A DNA stretch of 64,000 nt from Cryobacterium roopkundense. GTDB taxonomy: Bacteria > Actinomycetota > Actinomycetes > Actinomycetales > Microbacteriaceae. Positions within the stretch are counted from its first letter, which is position 1. The number at the start of each line of letters is the position of its first letter. The notes under the pieces were generated by a model, which did no database searches, was not told the DNA's origin, and saw only the letters and a list, made by a program, of their open reading frames with translations. Both the position numbers and the translations under genes were made by a program. Positions 15,747 through 26,740 of this stretch are shown one piece after another. Where the stretch lies: contig NZ_JACHBQ010000001.1 in the NCBI RefSeq assembly GCF_014200405.1, forward strand, positions 3,286,001 to 3,350,000, in the 5' to 3' direction.

Positions 15747-16958
15747 ATGGCTATTCCTCCTCTCGTCGAGCCCGTTGATCGGCTCAGCGCCGCCGAATCC
15801 GTACGCACCGCCCGCCAGCGCCGCCTGCCGCAGCTCAACGAGCTCGGCCAGCGCCGGCTGGCCAACGCCCGCATCCTCGTGCTCGGTGCCGGCGGGCTCG
15901 GCTCGCCGGCCCTGTTGTACCTCGCGGCCGCCGGCGTGGGCACCATCGGCATCGTCGACGACGACGACGTGGAACCCAGCAACCTGCAACGCCAAATCGT
16001 GCACGGCACAGCGGATGTCGGTCGCCCCAAAGCGGCGAGCGCCGCCGAGGCGATCGCACGTATCGCGCCCGAGGCCACGATCATCCAGCACAGCGAGCGC
16101 CTGGTGGCCGCGAACGCCGCAACCATGCTCGGCGGGTACGACGTGGTCATCGACGGCACCGACAACTTCCCCACACGTTTTCTCGTAAACGACACCTGCG
16201 CGGCGCTCGGGATTCCGCTGGTGTGGGCATCCGTTCTGCGGTTCGACGCGCAGCTGACGGTGTTCTGGGCGACCCCGCCCGCGGGCAGCGGCGTGACCGG
16301 CGTGCACCTGCGCGATCTGTTCCCCACGCCGCCCGCCGAGGGCGAGGTGCCCAATTGCGCCGACGCCGGCGTGCTCGGCGCGCTCTGCGGCCAGGTCGGT
16401 TCGCTCATGGCCACCGAGACCATCAAGCTCGTGACCGGCATAGGCACGCCGCTGATCGGTCGGATCCTCGTGATCGACGCACTCTCCGGCCGGTTTAGCG
16501 AGGTTCCACTGGTGGGCACCGGCATTGCCGCGGCGCCGACACCGGGAGAGGCGGCCGAGGCCGCGCGGCTGCCCGCCGTCACCACGCACGACCTGGTCAC
16601 CCGGATGGCCGCGCGCGCCGCCGGGCACGACGACTTCCTCGTTGTCGACGTGCGTGAGCCGAGCGAGCACGCCGAGATCTCGATTCCGGATGCGCGCCTG
16701 CTGCCCCTCGCCGACCTGCTGACCGCCGACGGCCAGGCGACGCTCCCCCGCGACCTGCCCCTCGTGGTGCACTGTCATGCCGGCACGCGCGCGAACCGGG
16801 CCGCCGCCGCCCTACTCCAGGCCGGATTCACTGATGTATCGGTGCTCACCGGCGGCATCGTGGCGTGGGAAGCTGCCGTCGCCGCAGGCGAGGTTCCCGG
16901 CCTCGGCGGTCGCTGGGCGACCCTGCCGACCGCCGGTTCGCCGACGAGCGGGCGCTGA
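15747..16958 (+). CDS. moeB: MoeB/MoeZ-type E1 adenylyltransferase with rhodanese domain
   Basis: 403-aa fusion. The E1-like domain has the nucleotide-binding GAGGLGSPALLYLAAAGVG and the SNLQRQIVHGTADVGRPK motif. The C-terminal rhodanese domain has VDVREPSEHAE and an active loop HCHAGTR with catalytic Cys. It would adenylate the C-terminal Gly-Gly of MoaD (encoded at 20024) and pass on sulfur for molybdopterin synthase. The ATG at 15747 was chosen because upstream in-frame sequence overlaps the divergent mod regulator and is not protein-like. A paralogue of the same architecture (24919) serves ThiS; some cross-function is possible, as in mycobacterial MoeZ. Confidence 0.88.
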   Translation: MAIPPLVEPVDRLSAAESVRTARQRRLPQLNELGQRRLANARILVLGAGGLGSPALLYLAAAGVGTIGIVDDDDVEPSNLQRQIVHGTADVGRPKAASAAEAIARIAPEATIIQHSERLVAANAATMLGGYDVVIDGTDNFPTRFLVNDTCAALGIPLVWASVLRFDAQLTVFWATPPAGSGVTGVHLRDLFPTPPAEGEVPNCADAGVLGALCGQVGSLMATETIKLVTGIGTPLIGRILVIDALSGRFSEVPLVGTGIAAAPTPGEAAEAARLPAVTTHDLVTRMAARAAGHDDFLVVDVREPSEHAEISIPDARLLPLADLLTADGQATLPRDLPLVVHCHAGTRANRAAAALLQAGFTDVSVLTGGIVAWEAAVAAGEVPGLGGRWATLPTAGSPTSGR

Positions 16959-16961
16959 CCA

Positions 16962-18386
16962 ATGGCTGAAGACCCGGCCACGGGCAACCCGACAGTGGAT
17001 GCCTGCGCGCCGGCGGCATCCGCTCGGAGTGTGGCCGAACAGCTCGTGGCCGTGCTGGAGGGCTGTCATGTACTGGCCCCGAGTGTGGTGTCGCTCGACG
17101 CCGCTCTCGGGCTCGTGCTCGCCGAGGACGTGGTGAGCGCGACCGACACCCCGCCCTTCGACAACTCGGCCATGGACGGCTATGCAGTTCGCCGCGCCGA
17201 TCTGCTGCTCGCCAGCGCTGCGAATCCCATCGTGCTGCCGGTGATCGCCGACCTCGCCGCCGGCACGGCCGAGAACCCGTGGATAGACCCCGGCGAGACG
17301 GCACGCATCATGACCGGCGCGCCGCTGCCCGATGGAGCGGATGCCATCGTGCCGATCGAGGACACCGACCAGGGAACCGAACGGGTCACCGTGACCCGGG
17401 CGCCGGCACCGCACGCCCACATCCGGCGTGCCGGCGAAGACGCCCACGCGGGCGACACGGTGCTGCGCGCCGGTTGCGTGTTGTGGCCCACGCGCGTGGC
17501 TGCTGCGGCGAGTGCCGGCACCTCGATGTTGCTCGCTCATCCCGCACCGCGCGTGGCCGTGATCTCCACCGGCAGCGAGCTCGTGACTCCCGGTGACCCG
17601 ACGCGGCGCGGGCAGATCCCCGATTCCAACTCGTACCTGCTCGCCGCCGCGGTCGCGGAAGCCGGCTGCACTCCGATCCGGGTGGGCGCGGTGCCCGACG
17701 ACGAACGCACCCTGCGAGAGCTGCTCGCCTCCCTTGCCGACACCGTGGACGCGATAGTGCTCTCCGGCGGCGTGAGCGTGGGCGCCTACGACGTGGTGAA
17801 GGCCGTACTCGCCCCGCTCGGCACTGTGCGCTTCGGACCGGTGAAGATGCAGCCGGGCAAACCGCAGGGCTTCGGGCGTTGGCCGAGCCCGGAACCGCAG
17901 GACTCTGCAGACGAGGGAGAATTTCCCCGGCTGCCCGCGCTTGCGGATACACCCGCCTCGGACCTTCCCGGCGCGGCAGGGTCGAACGACGAGGCATCCG
18001 CTCCGCAGGCGACCGGTGACGGCATGCCCGCGCCTTTCGGGCCCGTCATCTTCGCGCTGCCGGGAAATCCGGTGAGCGCTTACGTGTCATTCGAGGTGTT
18101 CGTGCGCCCCGGGCTGCGCCGCATGCAGGGCCACACCGACCTGCACCGGCCCACGGTCGTGGCGACCGTCACCGACGGCTGGCGATCCCCGGCCGGACGC
18201 GCGCAGTACATGCCCGTGATCGTCGAACACGACGGCGACCGAACCGTCGTTCGGCGTGCTGCCGCGGGGGGCTCTGGTTCGCACCTCGTGGCCGGGCTCG
18301 GCCAGTCGAACGGTCTGGCCATGGTGGCTGAAGACACGACTCAGATTAGCGGGGGCGACCTCGTGACTGTCATGCTGACATCATGA
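16962..18386 (+). CDS. moeA: Molybdopterin molybdenumtransferase MoeA
   Basis: 474-aa enzyme that inserts molybdate into adenylated molybdopterin. The family hallmarks are [14 protein letters not shown] (residues ~66-79), [24 protein letters not shown] and [11 protein letters not shown]. It is longer than the usual ~400 aa because of a Pro/Ser/Asp-rich insert of about 55 residues (~304-360), between [10 protein letters not shown] and the [17 protein letters not shown] motif. The insert looks disordered. The gene follows moeB by 3 bp and overlaps moaC by 4 bp. Confidence 0.92.
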   Translation: MAEDPATGNPTVDACAPAASARSVAEQLVAVLEGCHVLAPSVVSLDAALGLVLAEDVVSATDTPPFDNSAMDGYAVRRADLLLASAANPIVLPVIADLAAGTAENPWIDPGETARIMTGAPLPDGADAIVPIEDTDQGTERVTVTRAPAPHAHIRRAGEDAHAGDTVLRAGCVLWPTRVAAAASAGTSMLLAHPAPRVAVISTGSELVTPGDPTRRGQIPDSNSYLLAAAVAEAGCTPIRVGAVPDDERTLRELLASLADTVDAIVLSGGVSVGAYDVVKAVLAPLGTVRFGPVKMQPGKPQGFGRWPSPEPQDSADEGEFPRLPALADTPASDLPGAAGSNDEASAPQATGDGMPAPFGPVIFALPGNPVSAYVSFEVFVRPGLRRMQGHTDLHRPTVVATVTDGWRSPAGRAQYMPVIVEHDGDRTVVRRAAAGGSGSHLVAGLGQSNGLAMVAEDTTQISGGDLVTVMLTS

Positions 18387-18895
18387 ACCCTGCCGCCGAC
18401 GCCACCGCCTCCGCGGCCGCCCAGCCCTTCACCCACCTCGACTCCGCCGGCCAGGCCCGCATGGTCGACGTCACCGAGAAGACGCCGACAGTGCGCAGCG
18501 CCACCGCCGCCGGCTTCGTGCGCTGCGGCCAGAAGGTGATCGCAGCGCTGCGTGACGGAACAGCGCCGAAGGGCGACGTGCTCGCCGTGGCGCGCATCGC
18601 CGGCATCCAGGGCGCCAAGAAGACCGCGGACCTGCTGCCCCTCGCACACGTGATCGGCGTGCACGGTGCCGTCGTCGACCTGATCGTGGGCGACCACGGG
18701 GTGAGCGTCACCGCTACGGTGCGCACGGCGGACCGCACCGGAGTGGAAATGGAGGCACTCACCGCCGTCTCGGTGGCCGCCCTCGCGGTGGTCGACATGG
18801 TGAAGGGACTCGACAAGTCCGTCACCATCGAAAACGTGCGCTTGCTCGCCAAGACCGGCGGTAAGTCCGGCGACTGGCACCGGGCCACCGACTAG
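18383..18895 (+). CDS. moaC: Cyclic pyranopterin monophosphate synthase MoaC
   Basis: 170-aa protein with the MoaC signature ([16 protein letters not shown] near residues 27-42, then [27 protein letters not shown] and [15 protein letters not shown]). It forms cyclic pyranopterin monophosphate from the MoaA product, the first committed steps of Moco synthesis. Its partner moaA is not present in this window. The ATG sits inside the moeA stop (ATGA). A 220-bp GC-rich gap follows before mobA. Confidence 0.95.
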   Translation: MNPAADATASAAAQPFTHLDSAGQARMVDVTEKTPTVRSATAAGFVRCGQKVIAALRDGTAPKGDVLAVARIAGIQGAKKTADLLPLAHVIGVHGAVVDLIVGDHGVSVTATVRTADRTGVEMEALTAVSVAALAVVDMVKGLDKSVTIENVRLLAKTGGKSGDWHRATD

Positions 18896-19116
18896 CGGAT
18901 GCGCGCCCTCCCGCCGCGACGCGGCATCCGCTGCCCGTCATCTGCGGAGCGCCACCGCAGGCGCGCCGCTCCGGCCGTGCGCTACCGCCGCTGCGGCAGC
19001 GCCGCGCCATGCCGGTCGCACGCCGAATTCGCGCCGTCCGCCCCCGAGTGCCTCCGCGCCGCTACCGCGCCCCGCGGTCGCCGTGGCGGTAGCGCGCCGC
19101 TACAAGGGGCGCGACC
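18896..19116. repeat. GC-rich gap with GCTACCGC palindromic cores
   Basis: A 221-bp intergenic stretch with no supportable gene. It contains the word pair GCGGATGC/GCATCCGC at 18896-18944, two direct GCTACCGC cores (18981 and 19061) and an inverted copy (GGCGGTAGC, about 19084-19092). The same GCTACCGCC core recurs in the 72-bp repeats at 34531 and 48881. It probably forms hairpins between moaC and mobA. Confidence 0.5.
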
Positions 19117-19752
19117 ATGAGCGCCGCGCCGACGGTGGACCTCATCGTGCTCGCCGGCGGGCGAGGCAGCCGGCTCGGCGGCGCCGTCAAACCGGCCGTC
19201 GAGGTTGCCGGGCGCACCCTGCTCTCGCGGGTGCTCGACGCCCGCGACCTCGTGCGACGGGTCGTCATCGTAGGCCCCGAGGAGGCCCGCCCGGCCGCGG
19301 GTGCCGCCGATACCCTCTGGGCCCTCGAGGATCCCCCGTTCGGTGGTCCGGTCGCCGGCATCGCCGCGGGCCTCACTGCGCTTGAGAACGACCGGCCCGA
19401 CTGGCTGCTCGTGCTGGCGTGCGACCTGCCCTGGGCAGCGGATGCCGCGCGCAGCCTGCTCGCAACGCTGGCGGACCTACCACATGCCGTCCAGGGCATA
19501 TACCTCGAGGACGCCAACGGACAGGCCCAATGGCTCGCCGGCGCCTACCGAACAGAAGCACTGATTGAGGCGATGAACAGCCTCGAGTCGCGCGTCCAGG
19601 GCGCGAGCATGCGCCAGCTTCTCGGCGGCCTCACGCTGCGTGGCATCCGCGACGAAGCCGGCGCCGCGCGTGACGTGGACACATGGCAGGATGTTTTAGA
19701 CAGCACTGCGCGATTGACCGGTGCACCCGAGAGCCCGAGGAGCCCAGAATGA
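19117..19752 (+). CDS. mobA: Molybdenum cofactor guanylyltransferase MobA
   Basis: 211-aa nucleotidyltransferase with the GTP-binding loop LAGGRGSRLGGAVKP (residues ~12-26) and the metal-binding LACDLPW motif. MobA converts Mo-molybdopterin to the guanine dinucleotide form. NarG, encoded downstream, carries the bis-MGD form, so this enzyme directly links the Moco cluster to nitrate respiration. Its stop overlaps the next ATG by 4 bp. Confidence 0.88.
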   Translation: MSAAPTVDLIVLAGGRGSRLGGAVKPAVEVAGRTLLSRVLDARDLVRRVVIVGPEEARPAAGAADTLWALEDPPFGGPVAGIAAGLTALENDRPDWLLVLACDLPWAADAARSLLATLADLPHAVQGIYLEDANGQAQWLAGAYRTEALIEAMNSLESRVQGASMRQLLGGLTLRGIRDEAGAARDVDTWQDVLDSTARLTGAPESPRSPE

Positions 19753-20024
19753 GCACCCCAGCACCCCTGCCGCCCGAAGCCCTCGAGGAGTGGCTCGTGG
19801 CCCTGGCCGCACGGCTCGGGCTCGACGCCGATGAGGTCCCCATTGCTGCCCTGCTCGACGTGGCCCGCGACGTGGCCCACAATGTGGCCCGGCCGGCCGC
19901 CCCGCTGAGCACATTCTTGGTGGGCCTCGCCGCCGCACAGAACGGCGGCACCCGTGAGGATGTGGAGCGGGCCTGCAGCGACGCGACGAAGCTCGCCCTC
20001 GGCTGGACCGGCGAGAAGCACTGA
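19749..20024 (+). CDS. DUF6457-type small protein in Moco operon
   Basis: 91-aa acidic helical protein starting MSTPAPLPPEALEEWLVALA, resembling the DUF6457 family often encoded beside or fused to mobA in actinobacteria. It overlaps mobA by 4 bp and moaD by 1 bp, so it is translated in step with both. No catalytic residues are apparent. A role as a MobA or MoaD partner is inferred from context only. The ATG at 19749 is chosen; in-frame sequence upstream belongs to mobA. Confidence 0.7.
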   Translation: MSTPAPLPPEALEEWLVALAARLGLDADEVPIAALLDVARDVAHNVARPAAPLSTFLVGLAAAQNGGTREDVERACSDATKLALGWTGEKH

Positions 20025-20263
20025 TGGCCACACTTCGATTCTTCGCCGGCGCCGCCGAGGCCGCCGGGACCGACGGCGCCGCCGTGGACGCGAACAGCAT
20101 CGGCGACCTCCGAGCCGAACTCGTGAGGCTCTACGGCGCCGAATTCGCGCGCGTTCTCGGCCTCTGCTCGCTGCTTGTGAACGGTGCCAGGGCCTCGGAT
20201 GATGCGGTGCAGCTCACAGCGACGGATTCGGTCGACGTGCTGCCCCCGTTCGCCGGCGGCTGA
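20024..20263 (+). CDS. moaD: Molybdopterin synthase sulfur carrier MoaD
   Basis: 79-aa ubiquitin-like protein with the MoaD start (ATLRFFAGAAEAAG), the internal LLVNG strand and the required C-terminal Gly-Gly (DVLPPFAGG). It is adenylated and thiocarboxylated at that Gly-Gly by MoeB, then combines with MoaE (encoded at 27538) as molybdopterin synthase. The start shares one base with the preceding stop. Confidence 0.93.
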   Translation: MATLRFFAGAAEAAGTDGAAVDANSIGDLRAELVRLYGAEFARVLGLCSLLVNGARASDDAVQLTATDSVDVLPPFAGG

Positions 20264-20299
20264 CCCGCCGGGCCCGGCCCGCGGCATCCGCTTCACCGT

Positions 20300-20393
20300 G
20301 GCATAACTCCTGCAGAATCTGGGCCGGCCACAATTCCTCCTTGGAATCCCGCGGCAGTCCGGCCAGGCCGTGCCGATTTGCAGGAGTTATGCC
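20300..20393. repeat. Intergenic palindromic repeat, family A copy 1
   Basis: A 94-bp element with perfect 15-bp terminal inverted repeats (GGCATAACTCCTGCA at 20300-20314 and its complement at 20379-20393). Along its whole length it resembles the reverse complement of 60698-60790, sharing GGGCCGGCCA and AATTC interior words. Its right arm supplies the apparent -35 box of the thiamine operon promoter, and its left part may end moaD transcription. Confidence 0.8.
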
Positions 20394-20406
20394 GACGCAA
20401 TATGGT
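20378..20406 (+). promoter_or_regulatory. Promoter of the TPP-riboswitch operon
   Basis: TTGCAG at 20378-20383 and TATGGT at 20401-20406 are separated by exactly 17 bp. Transcription would start near 20413, the first bases of the riboswitch. The -35 hexamer lies in the right arm of the family A repeat. Confidence 0.6.
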
Positions 20407-20411
20407 CGGTA

Positions 20412-20506
20412 GCAGTGACACGGGGTGCCACGTCGGCTGGACCGACACGTGCTGAGATAACACCCGTCGAACCTGATCCAGTTAGCACTGGCGAAGGGAT
20501 GTCCGC
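20412..20506 (+). promoter_or_regulatory. TPP (THI-box) riboswitch
   Basis: All conserved thi-box parts are present in order: P1 GACA/TGTC (20417-20420, 20500-20503), P2 GGGGTG/CACCC, P3 CACGT...ACGTG, the invariant GCTGAGATAACACCCG, GAACCTGATCCAGTTAGCAC and TGGCGAAGGGAT. It binds thiamine pyrophosphate in nascent mRNA. It lies 58 bp before the SDR start and should control the eight-gene thiamine unit. Confidence 0.95.
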
Positions 20507-20534
20507 GGTCGGTTAATCATCGAACGCACGGGTC

Positions 20535-20559
20535 TGCCTTCGCCACCGGTTGAAAGGCA
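20535..20559 (+). promoter_or_regulatory. Riboswitch expression platform, SD-sequestering hairpin
   Basis: TGCCTT (20535-20540) can pair with AAGGCA (20554-20559), hiding the GAAAGG ribosome site 7 bp before the ATG at 20564. The overlapping CCTTCGCCA (20537-20545) is a perfect 9-nt complement of TGGCGAAGG in the aptamer (20489-20497, P5/P4 strand). The two pairings exclude each other, so TPP binding should free the sequestering strand and turn translation off. Confidence 0.7.
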
Positions 20560-20563
20560 CCCG

Positions 20564-21370
20564 ATGACGACAGCAACACTCGACGCAGCACGAGCCACGG
20601 CGCAGGCCCCACCCATCCGCGACCAGATCGTGCTCGTGACCGGCGGAGCCCGCGGGCTCGGCGCCCACCTCGTGCAGGCGTTCCTCGGTGAGGGGGCCCG
20701 CGTGGTGATCAACTACCTGGGCAGCGCCGGCGCGGCTTCAGACGCCGCCGACCAGGCCGGCGAGCGTGCCATCGCCCTGCGCGCCGACGTGCGCGACCCT
20801 GCGCAGGTCGCCGCCCTGGTCGAGCAGGCCGGCACGCACTTCGGTGCCCCCGTCACGACCGTCGTGAACAACGCCCTTGCCGACTTCTCGTTCAACGGCG
20901 ACGCCCGCCCGAACGCCGAGCAGCTGCGCTGGCAGCACCTGAGCGCCCAGTTTGAGGGCACCGTGCGCGCAGCCCTCAACACAGTGCAGGCCGCCCTGCC
21001 CGGCATGCGCGCCGCCGGTTTCGGCCGCATCATCAACGTGGGTACGAACCTGTTCCAGAACCCCGTCGTGCCGTACCACGACTACACCGCCGCGAAGGCG
21101 GCGCTGCTGTCGCTCACCCGAACCCTCAGCCATGACCTCGGCCCGCACGGCGTCACGGTGAACATGATCAGCGGCGGCCTGCTCCGCACAACGGATGCGA
21201 GCGCCGCCACCCCTGAGGCCGTCTTCGACGTCATCGCCGCCGGCACCCCGCTGCGCCGAGTGACCACGCCCGCGGAGTTCGCCGACGCGGCCCTGTTCTT
21301 CGCCTCACCCTGGAGCCGCGCTGTCACCGGGCAAAACCTCATCGTCGACGGCGGCCTGGTGAAGGGATGA
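20564..21370 (+). CDS. SDR oxidoreductase under TPP riboswitch
   Basis: 268-aa short-chain dehydrogenase/reductase with the cofactor loop LVTGGARGLGAHL (residues ~23-35), the NNA strand (VVNNALADF) and the active-site pair in YHDYTAAKAAL (YxxxK). It resembles 3-oxoacyl-ACP reductases but is the first gene behind a thi-box and is coupled (ATGA overlap) to a flavin monooxygenase. A thiamine-related redox substrate is therefore more likely than fatty acid synthesis. The substrate is unknown. A GAAAGG site and the riboswitch platform support the ATG at 20564. Confidence 0.8.
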   Translation: MTTATLDAARATAQAPPIRDQIVLVTGGARGLGAHLVQAFLGEGARVVINYLGSAGAASDAADQAGERAIALRADVRDPAQVAALVEQAGTHFGAPVTTVVNNALADFSFNGDARPNAEQLRWQHLSAQFEGTVRAALNTVQAALPGMRAAGFGRIINVGTNLFQNPVVPYHDYTAAKAALLSLTRTLSHDLGPHGVTVNMISGGLLRTTDASAATPEAVFDVIAAGTPLRRVTTPAEFADAALFFASPWSRAVTGQNLIVDGGLVKG

Positions 21371-22743
21371 CCCGCCGCCTGCACCTCAACCTATTCATCA
21401 CCGGCTGCGGGCACCATAAGGCCGCGTGGCGGCATCCGCTCTCCTCGGTGGAGCAGCTCGGGTCGATCGCCTACTTCGAGGGCCTCGCGCAGACCGCCGA
21501 GCGCGGCCTCTTCGACGCTGTGTTCTTCGCCGATGGGCAGGCGGTGGGCCCGGTCGCCGACGGTCCCACCGGGTTTCTCGAGCCGATCACCGCCCTCGCC
21601 GCGATGAGCCGCGCCACCACCCGCATCGGCCTCGTCACCACAGTGTCGAGCACGTTCTACACCCCGTTCCACGCCGCCCGCCTGCTAGCCTCCCTCGACC
21701 ACATCTCCGACGGCCGCGTGGGCTGGAACGTCGTCACCTCCATGTGGCACGCCGAGGCCCGCAACCACGGCCTCGAGCGGATGCCCACCCATGCCGAGCG
21801 CTACGCCCGCGCCGAGGAATTCGTTGATGTCGTACTGGCGCTCTGGGATTCCTGGGCCGACGACGCCCTGCGCTACAACCGCGCGGGCGAGTTCGCCCAT
21901 CCGGCCGGGGTGCGCGCGCTCAACCACGTGGGCGCGCACTTCCGCGTGGACGGCCCACTCAACGTGCCCCGCCCGCCGCAGGGCAACCCCGTGCTGTTCC
22001 AGGCCGGCGCCTCCGACCCCGGGCGCGCCCTCGCCGCCCGCCGCGCCGAGGCCGTTTACGCTGTCGCGGCCGACCTGCCGAGCGCGCAGGAGTACTACCG
22101 CGACCTGAAACTGCGCATCCGCCGTGCCGGCCGGCAAGCGGATGCCGTGCCCATCCTTCCCGGGCTCGTCACCTACGTGGGTTCCACCGAGGCCGAGGCG
22201 GCCTCGAAGCAGCGTGAGCTCGACGCGCTGCTGCCCGCCGCGGATTCGCTGCGCCAGCTCGGCCAGTTCGTCGGGCTGGACTGCTCGAACTGGGAGCTCG
22301 ACCAGCCGATGCCCAAGCTCGTGCCGCTCGCGGAATTCACCGGCCCGCAGGGCCGCTATGCCACCATCCTGCAGATCTGCGAGACCGTGCCGGGGCGCTC
22401 GGGTGGGAGGCTCAGCGTGCGTCAGCTGCTGGGTCGCCTCGCCGCGGGCGGCGGGCACGCCACCATGGTGGGCACGCCGGAGCAGATCGCCGACGAGATG
22501 ATCCGTTGGCTGCACCAGGGCGGCGCCGACGGCTTCAACCTGATGCCGCCGACCCTGCCCGGCGGCATCGAGGACTTCGTCGACCACGTGGTGCCGGTGT
22601 TGCAGGCTCGCGGGGTGTTCCGCCGCGAGTATGCCGGCCGCACATTACGCTCGCACCTCGGACTCGAGCGCCCGGCGGGGCGGCCGGCGGGGCGGCCGTC
22701 AGTCTGGGCGGATCTGGCGCCGGCGGGGGCGGCACGTGGCTGA
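21367..22743 (+). CDS. LLM flavin-dependent monooxygenase (NtaA/SnaA family)
   Basis: 458-aa member of the bacterial-luciferase-like NtaA/SnaA/DszA monooxygenases. It shows the family start (RLHLNLFITGCGHHKAAWRH), FDAVFFADG, the substrate-loop segment VGWNVVTSMW(H) followed by ARNHG, and a PVLFQAGAS(D)PGR phosphate-binding strand. These enzymes use FMNH2 from a partner reductase to oxidise or cleave C-S or C-N bonds. In a TPP-controlled operon it may salvage a degraded or substituted thiazole or pyrimidine; that is inference. The C-terminal ~25 residues are Arg/Gly/Pro-rich and overlap thiO by 8 bp. Confidence 0.82.
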   Translation: MTRRLHLNLFITGCGHHKAAWRHPLSSVEQLGSIAYFEGLAQTAERGLFDAVFFADGQAVGPVADGPTGFLEPITALAAMSRATTRIGLVTTVSSTFYTPFHAARLLASLDHISDGRVGWNVVTSMWHAEARNHGLERMPTHAERYARAEEFVDVVLALWDSWADDALRYNRAGEFAHPAGVRALNHVGAHFRVDGPLNVPRPPQGNPVLFQAGASDPGRALAARRAEAVYAVAADLPSAQEYYRDLKLRIRRAGRQADAVPILPGLVTYVGSTEAEAASKQRELDALLPAADSLRQLGQFVGLDCSNWELDQPMPKLVPLAEFTGPQGRYATILQICETVPGRSGGRLSVRQLLGRLAAGGGHATMVGTPEQIADEMIRWLHQGGADGFNLMPPTLPGGIEDFVDHVVPVLQARGVFRREYAGRTLRSHLGLERPAGRPAGRPSVWADLAPAGAARG

Positions 22744-23894
22744 CCGTCCAGCGGACGTCACCGTGGACGTGGCCGTGATCGGAGCGGGCATCGTGGGTCT
22801 CGGCATCGCCTGGCAGGTCTGCCGCTCCGGCCGCACCGTGGCCGTGATCGATCCGGCCCCGGCCACCGGCGCAACGTATGCCGCCGCCGGAATGCTCGCG
22901 CCGATCAGCGAGCTGCACTACGAGGAGGAAGACCTGCTCGAGCTCACGCTGGCCTCCGCGGCCCTGTACCCCGGCTTCATTGCCGAACTCGGCCCGGCAA
23001 CCGGCTACCGCACCACCAGCACCCTCACCGTGGCATCGGATGCCGCGGACCGTCGCGCCCTCGACGACCTGCGCCTGCTGCAGCAGGCGAACGGACTCGG
23101 CGTGCTGCCGTTGACCATCCGCTCGGCCCGCGAGGCCGAACCGCTGCTGAGCGCGTCGATCTCGGCGGCCTTCAGCGTGCCGAACGACCACCAGGTCGAC
23201 CCGCGGTTGCTCGCCGAGCGGCTGCGGGCTGCCCTGGAGACGGCCGGTACCGGCATGATTGCGCAGAGTGCCACGGAGGTGTTGCACGAAGACCCCCGCG
23301 ACGCGGGTTCGCCGACGACCGGGGTCGCCCTCTCCCGCGGAGGCGTCGTGCGCGCCGCCGAGGTGATCGTGGCGAACGGCCTCGGTGCCCTGCACCTTGC
23401 CGGCCTGCCGGTCGCGCTCCCGCTGCGCCCGGTGTTCGGCGATATCCTGCGGCTGCGGGTACCCGACCACCTGCGCCCGCTGCTCACCTGCACGATTCGC
23501 GGGCTCGTGCGCGGGCTGCCGGTGTATCTGGTGCCGCGCACAGACGACACCGTCGTGATCGGCGCCACCTCCCGCGAAGACGGGCGCCCGGGCGTCTCGG
23601 CCGGCGGCGTGCATCGGCTCTTGCACGACGCCCAGGTGCTCGTGCCCGCCGTCGCGGAACTCGAGCTCATCGAGGTCACGGCCCGGGCCCGCCCGGGCAC
23701 GCCGGACAACGCACCCCTGATTGGGCGGGTCGCCCCCGGTCTCCTGATCGCCACCGGATTCTTCAGGCACGGCGTGCTTCTCACTCCGATCGCCGCGCGA
23801 ATCTGCGTCGAGCTGCTCGACGGCGCGCCAGACCCGCGCTGGAAACGCTTTCACCCCGACCGCTTTCGTGCACCAGCTCCCCAGGAGGTATCCC

Positions 23895-23902
<8 letters not shown>
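22736..23902 (+). CDS. thiO: Glycine oxidase ThiO
   Basis: 388-aa FAD-dependent amino acid oxidase of the DAO/GlyOx family. An N-terminal Rossmann motif (VAVIGAGIVGLGIAWQ) is followed by TGATYAAAGMLAPISE, where the glycine oxidases contact FAD. A C-terminal substrate/FAD segment reads RARPGTPDNAPLIG and GFFRHGVLLTP. ThiO makes the dehydroglycine needed by ThiG. GTG at 22736 is chosen because upstream in-frame codons are Arg/Gly noise inside the monooxygenase gene. It overlaps thiS by 8 bp. Confidence 0.88.
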
Positions 23903-26075
<2,173 letters not shown>

Positions 26076-26079
<4 letters not shown>

Positions 26080-26735
26080 CCGACGTGACACCCACCGCCG
26101 AAGCACCGTCCGCCGAGGCACCGTCGACCGAGGCGCCCACGCCCGCGACCCGAAAGGTGCGCGAGTGGCGCGTGGTCGACATCATCGTCGCGTCGGTGGT
26201 CTCCGTCGCCGTGGGCGTGATCTTCTGGGCCTGGTCGGCCGGGTACGCCGGAATCGCCGTGCTCACCGCCGCCTTCCCACCGCTCGGCGGGCTGTACGGC
26301 GGAGGCTGGCTGATCGCCGGGGTGATCGGCGCACTCGTGATCCGCAAGCCCGGGGCAGCACTTTTCTGCGAGGTGCTCGCCGCCGTGGTCGAAGCCATGC
26401 TCGGCTCGGCCTTCGGCCTCGGGGTGATCATCGCCGGGCTCGTGCAAGGCGTCGGAGCCGAACTGGTGTTCGCAGCCGTCCTGTATCGCCGCTTCACACT
26501 GCCGGTCGCCCTCCTGGCCGGCGCCGTGTCGGGAGCGTTCATGGGCGTGCACGGCAGCGTCACCTCCCACGTGGCCTGGGCCCTCGAATGGAAGGCCGTG
26601 TACGTCGCACTCGGAGCCGTCTCCGGGGCGTTCGTTGCCGGGCTGCTGTCATGGCTGGCCGTTCGCGCGCTGAGCCGAACCGGTGCGTTGACGAGCCTGG
26701 CCTCCCGCCGGGCGCACACCGAGCGCGCACTCTGA
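26076..26735 (+). CDS. ykoE: ECF transporter substrate-binding subunit YkoE
   Basis: 219-aa membrane protein with a Pro/Glu/Thr-rich N-terminal tail and about six helices. Family-typical segments are VVDIIVASVVSVAVGVIFW, KPGAALFCEVLAAVVEAMLG and QGVGAELVFA. YkoE is the S component of a thiamine/hydroxymethylpyrimidine ECF transporter. The ATG at 26076 has CAGGAGG seven bases upstream and overlaps the thiF stop (ATGA). Location downstream of a TPP riboswitch fits its role. Confidence 0.85.
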
Positions 26736-26740
26736 CCGTC

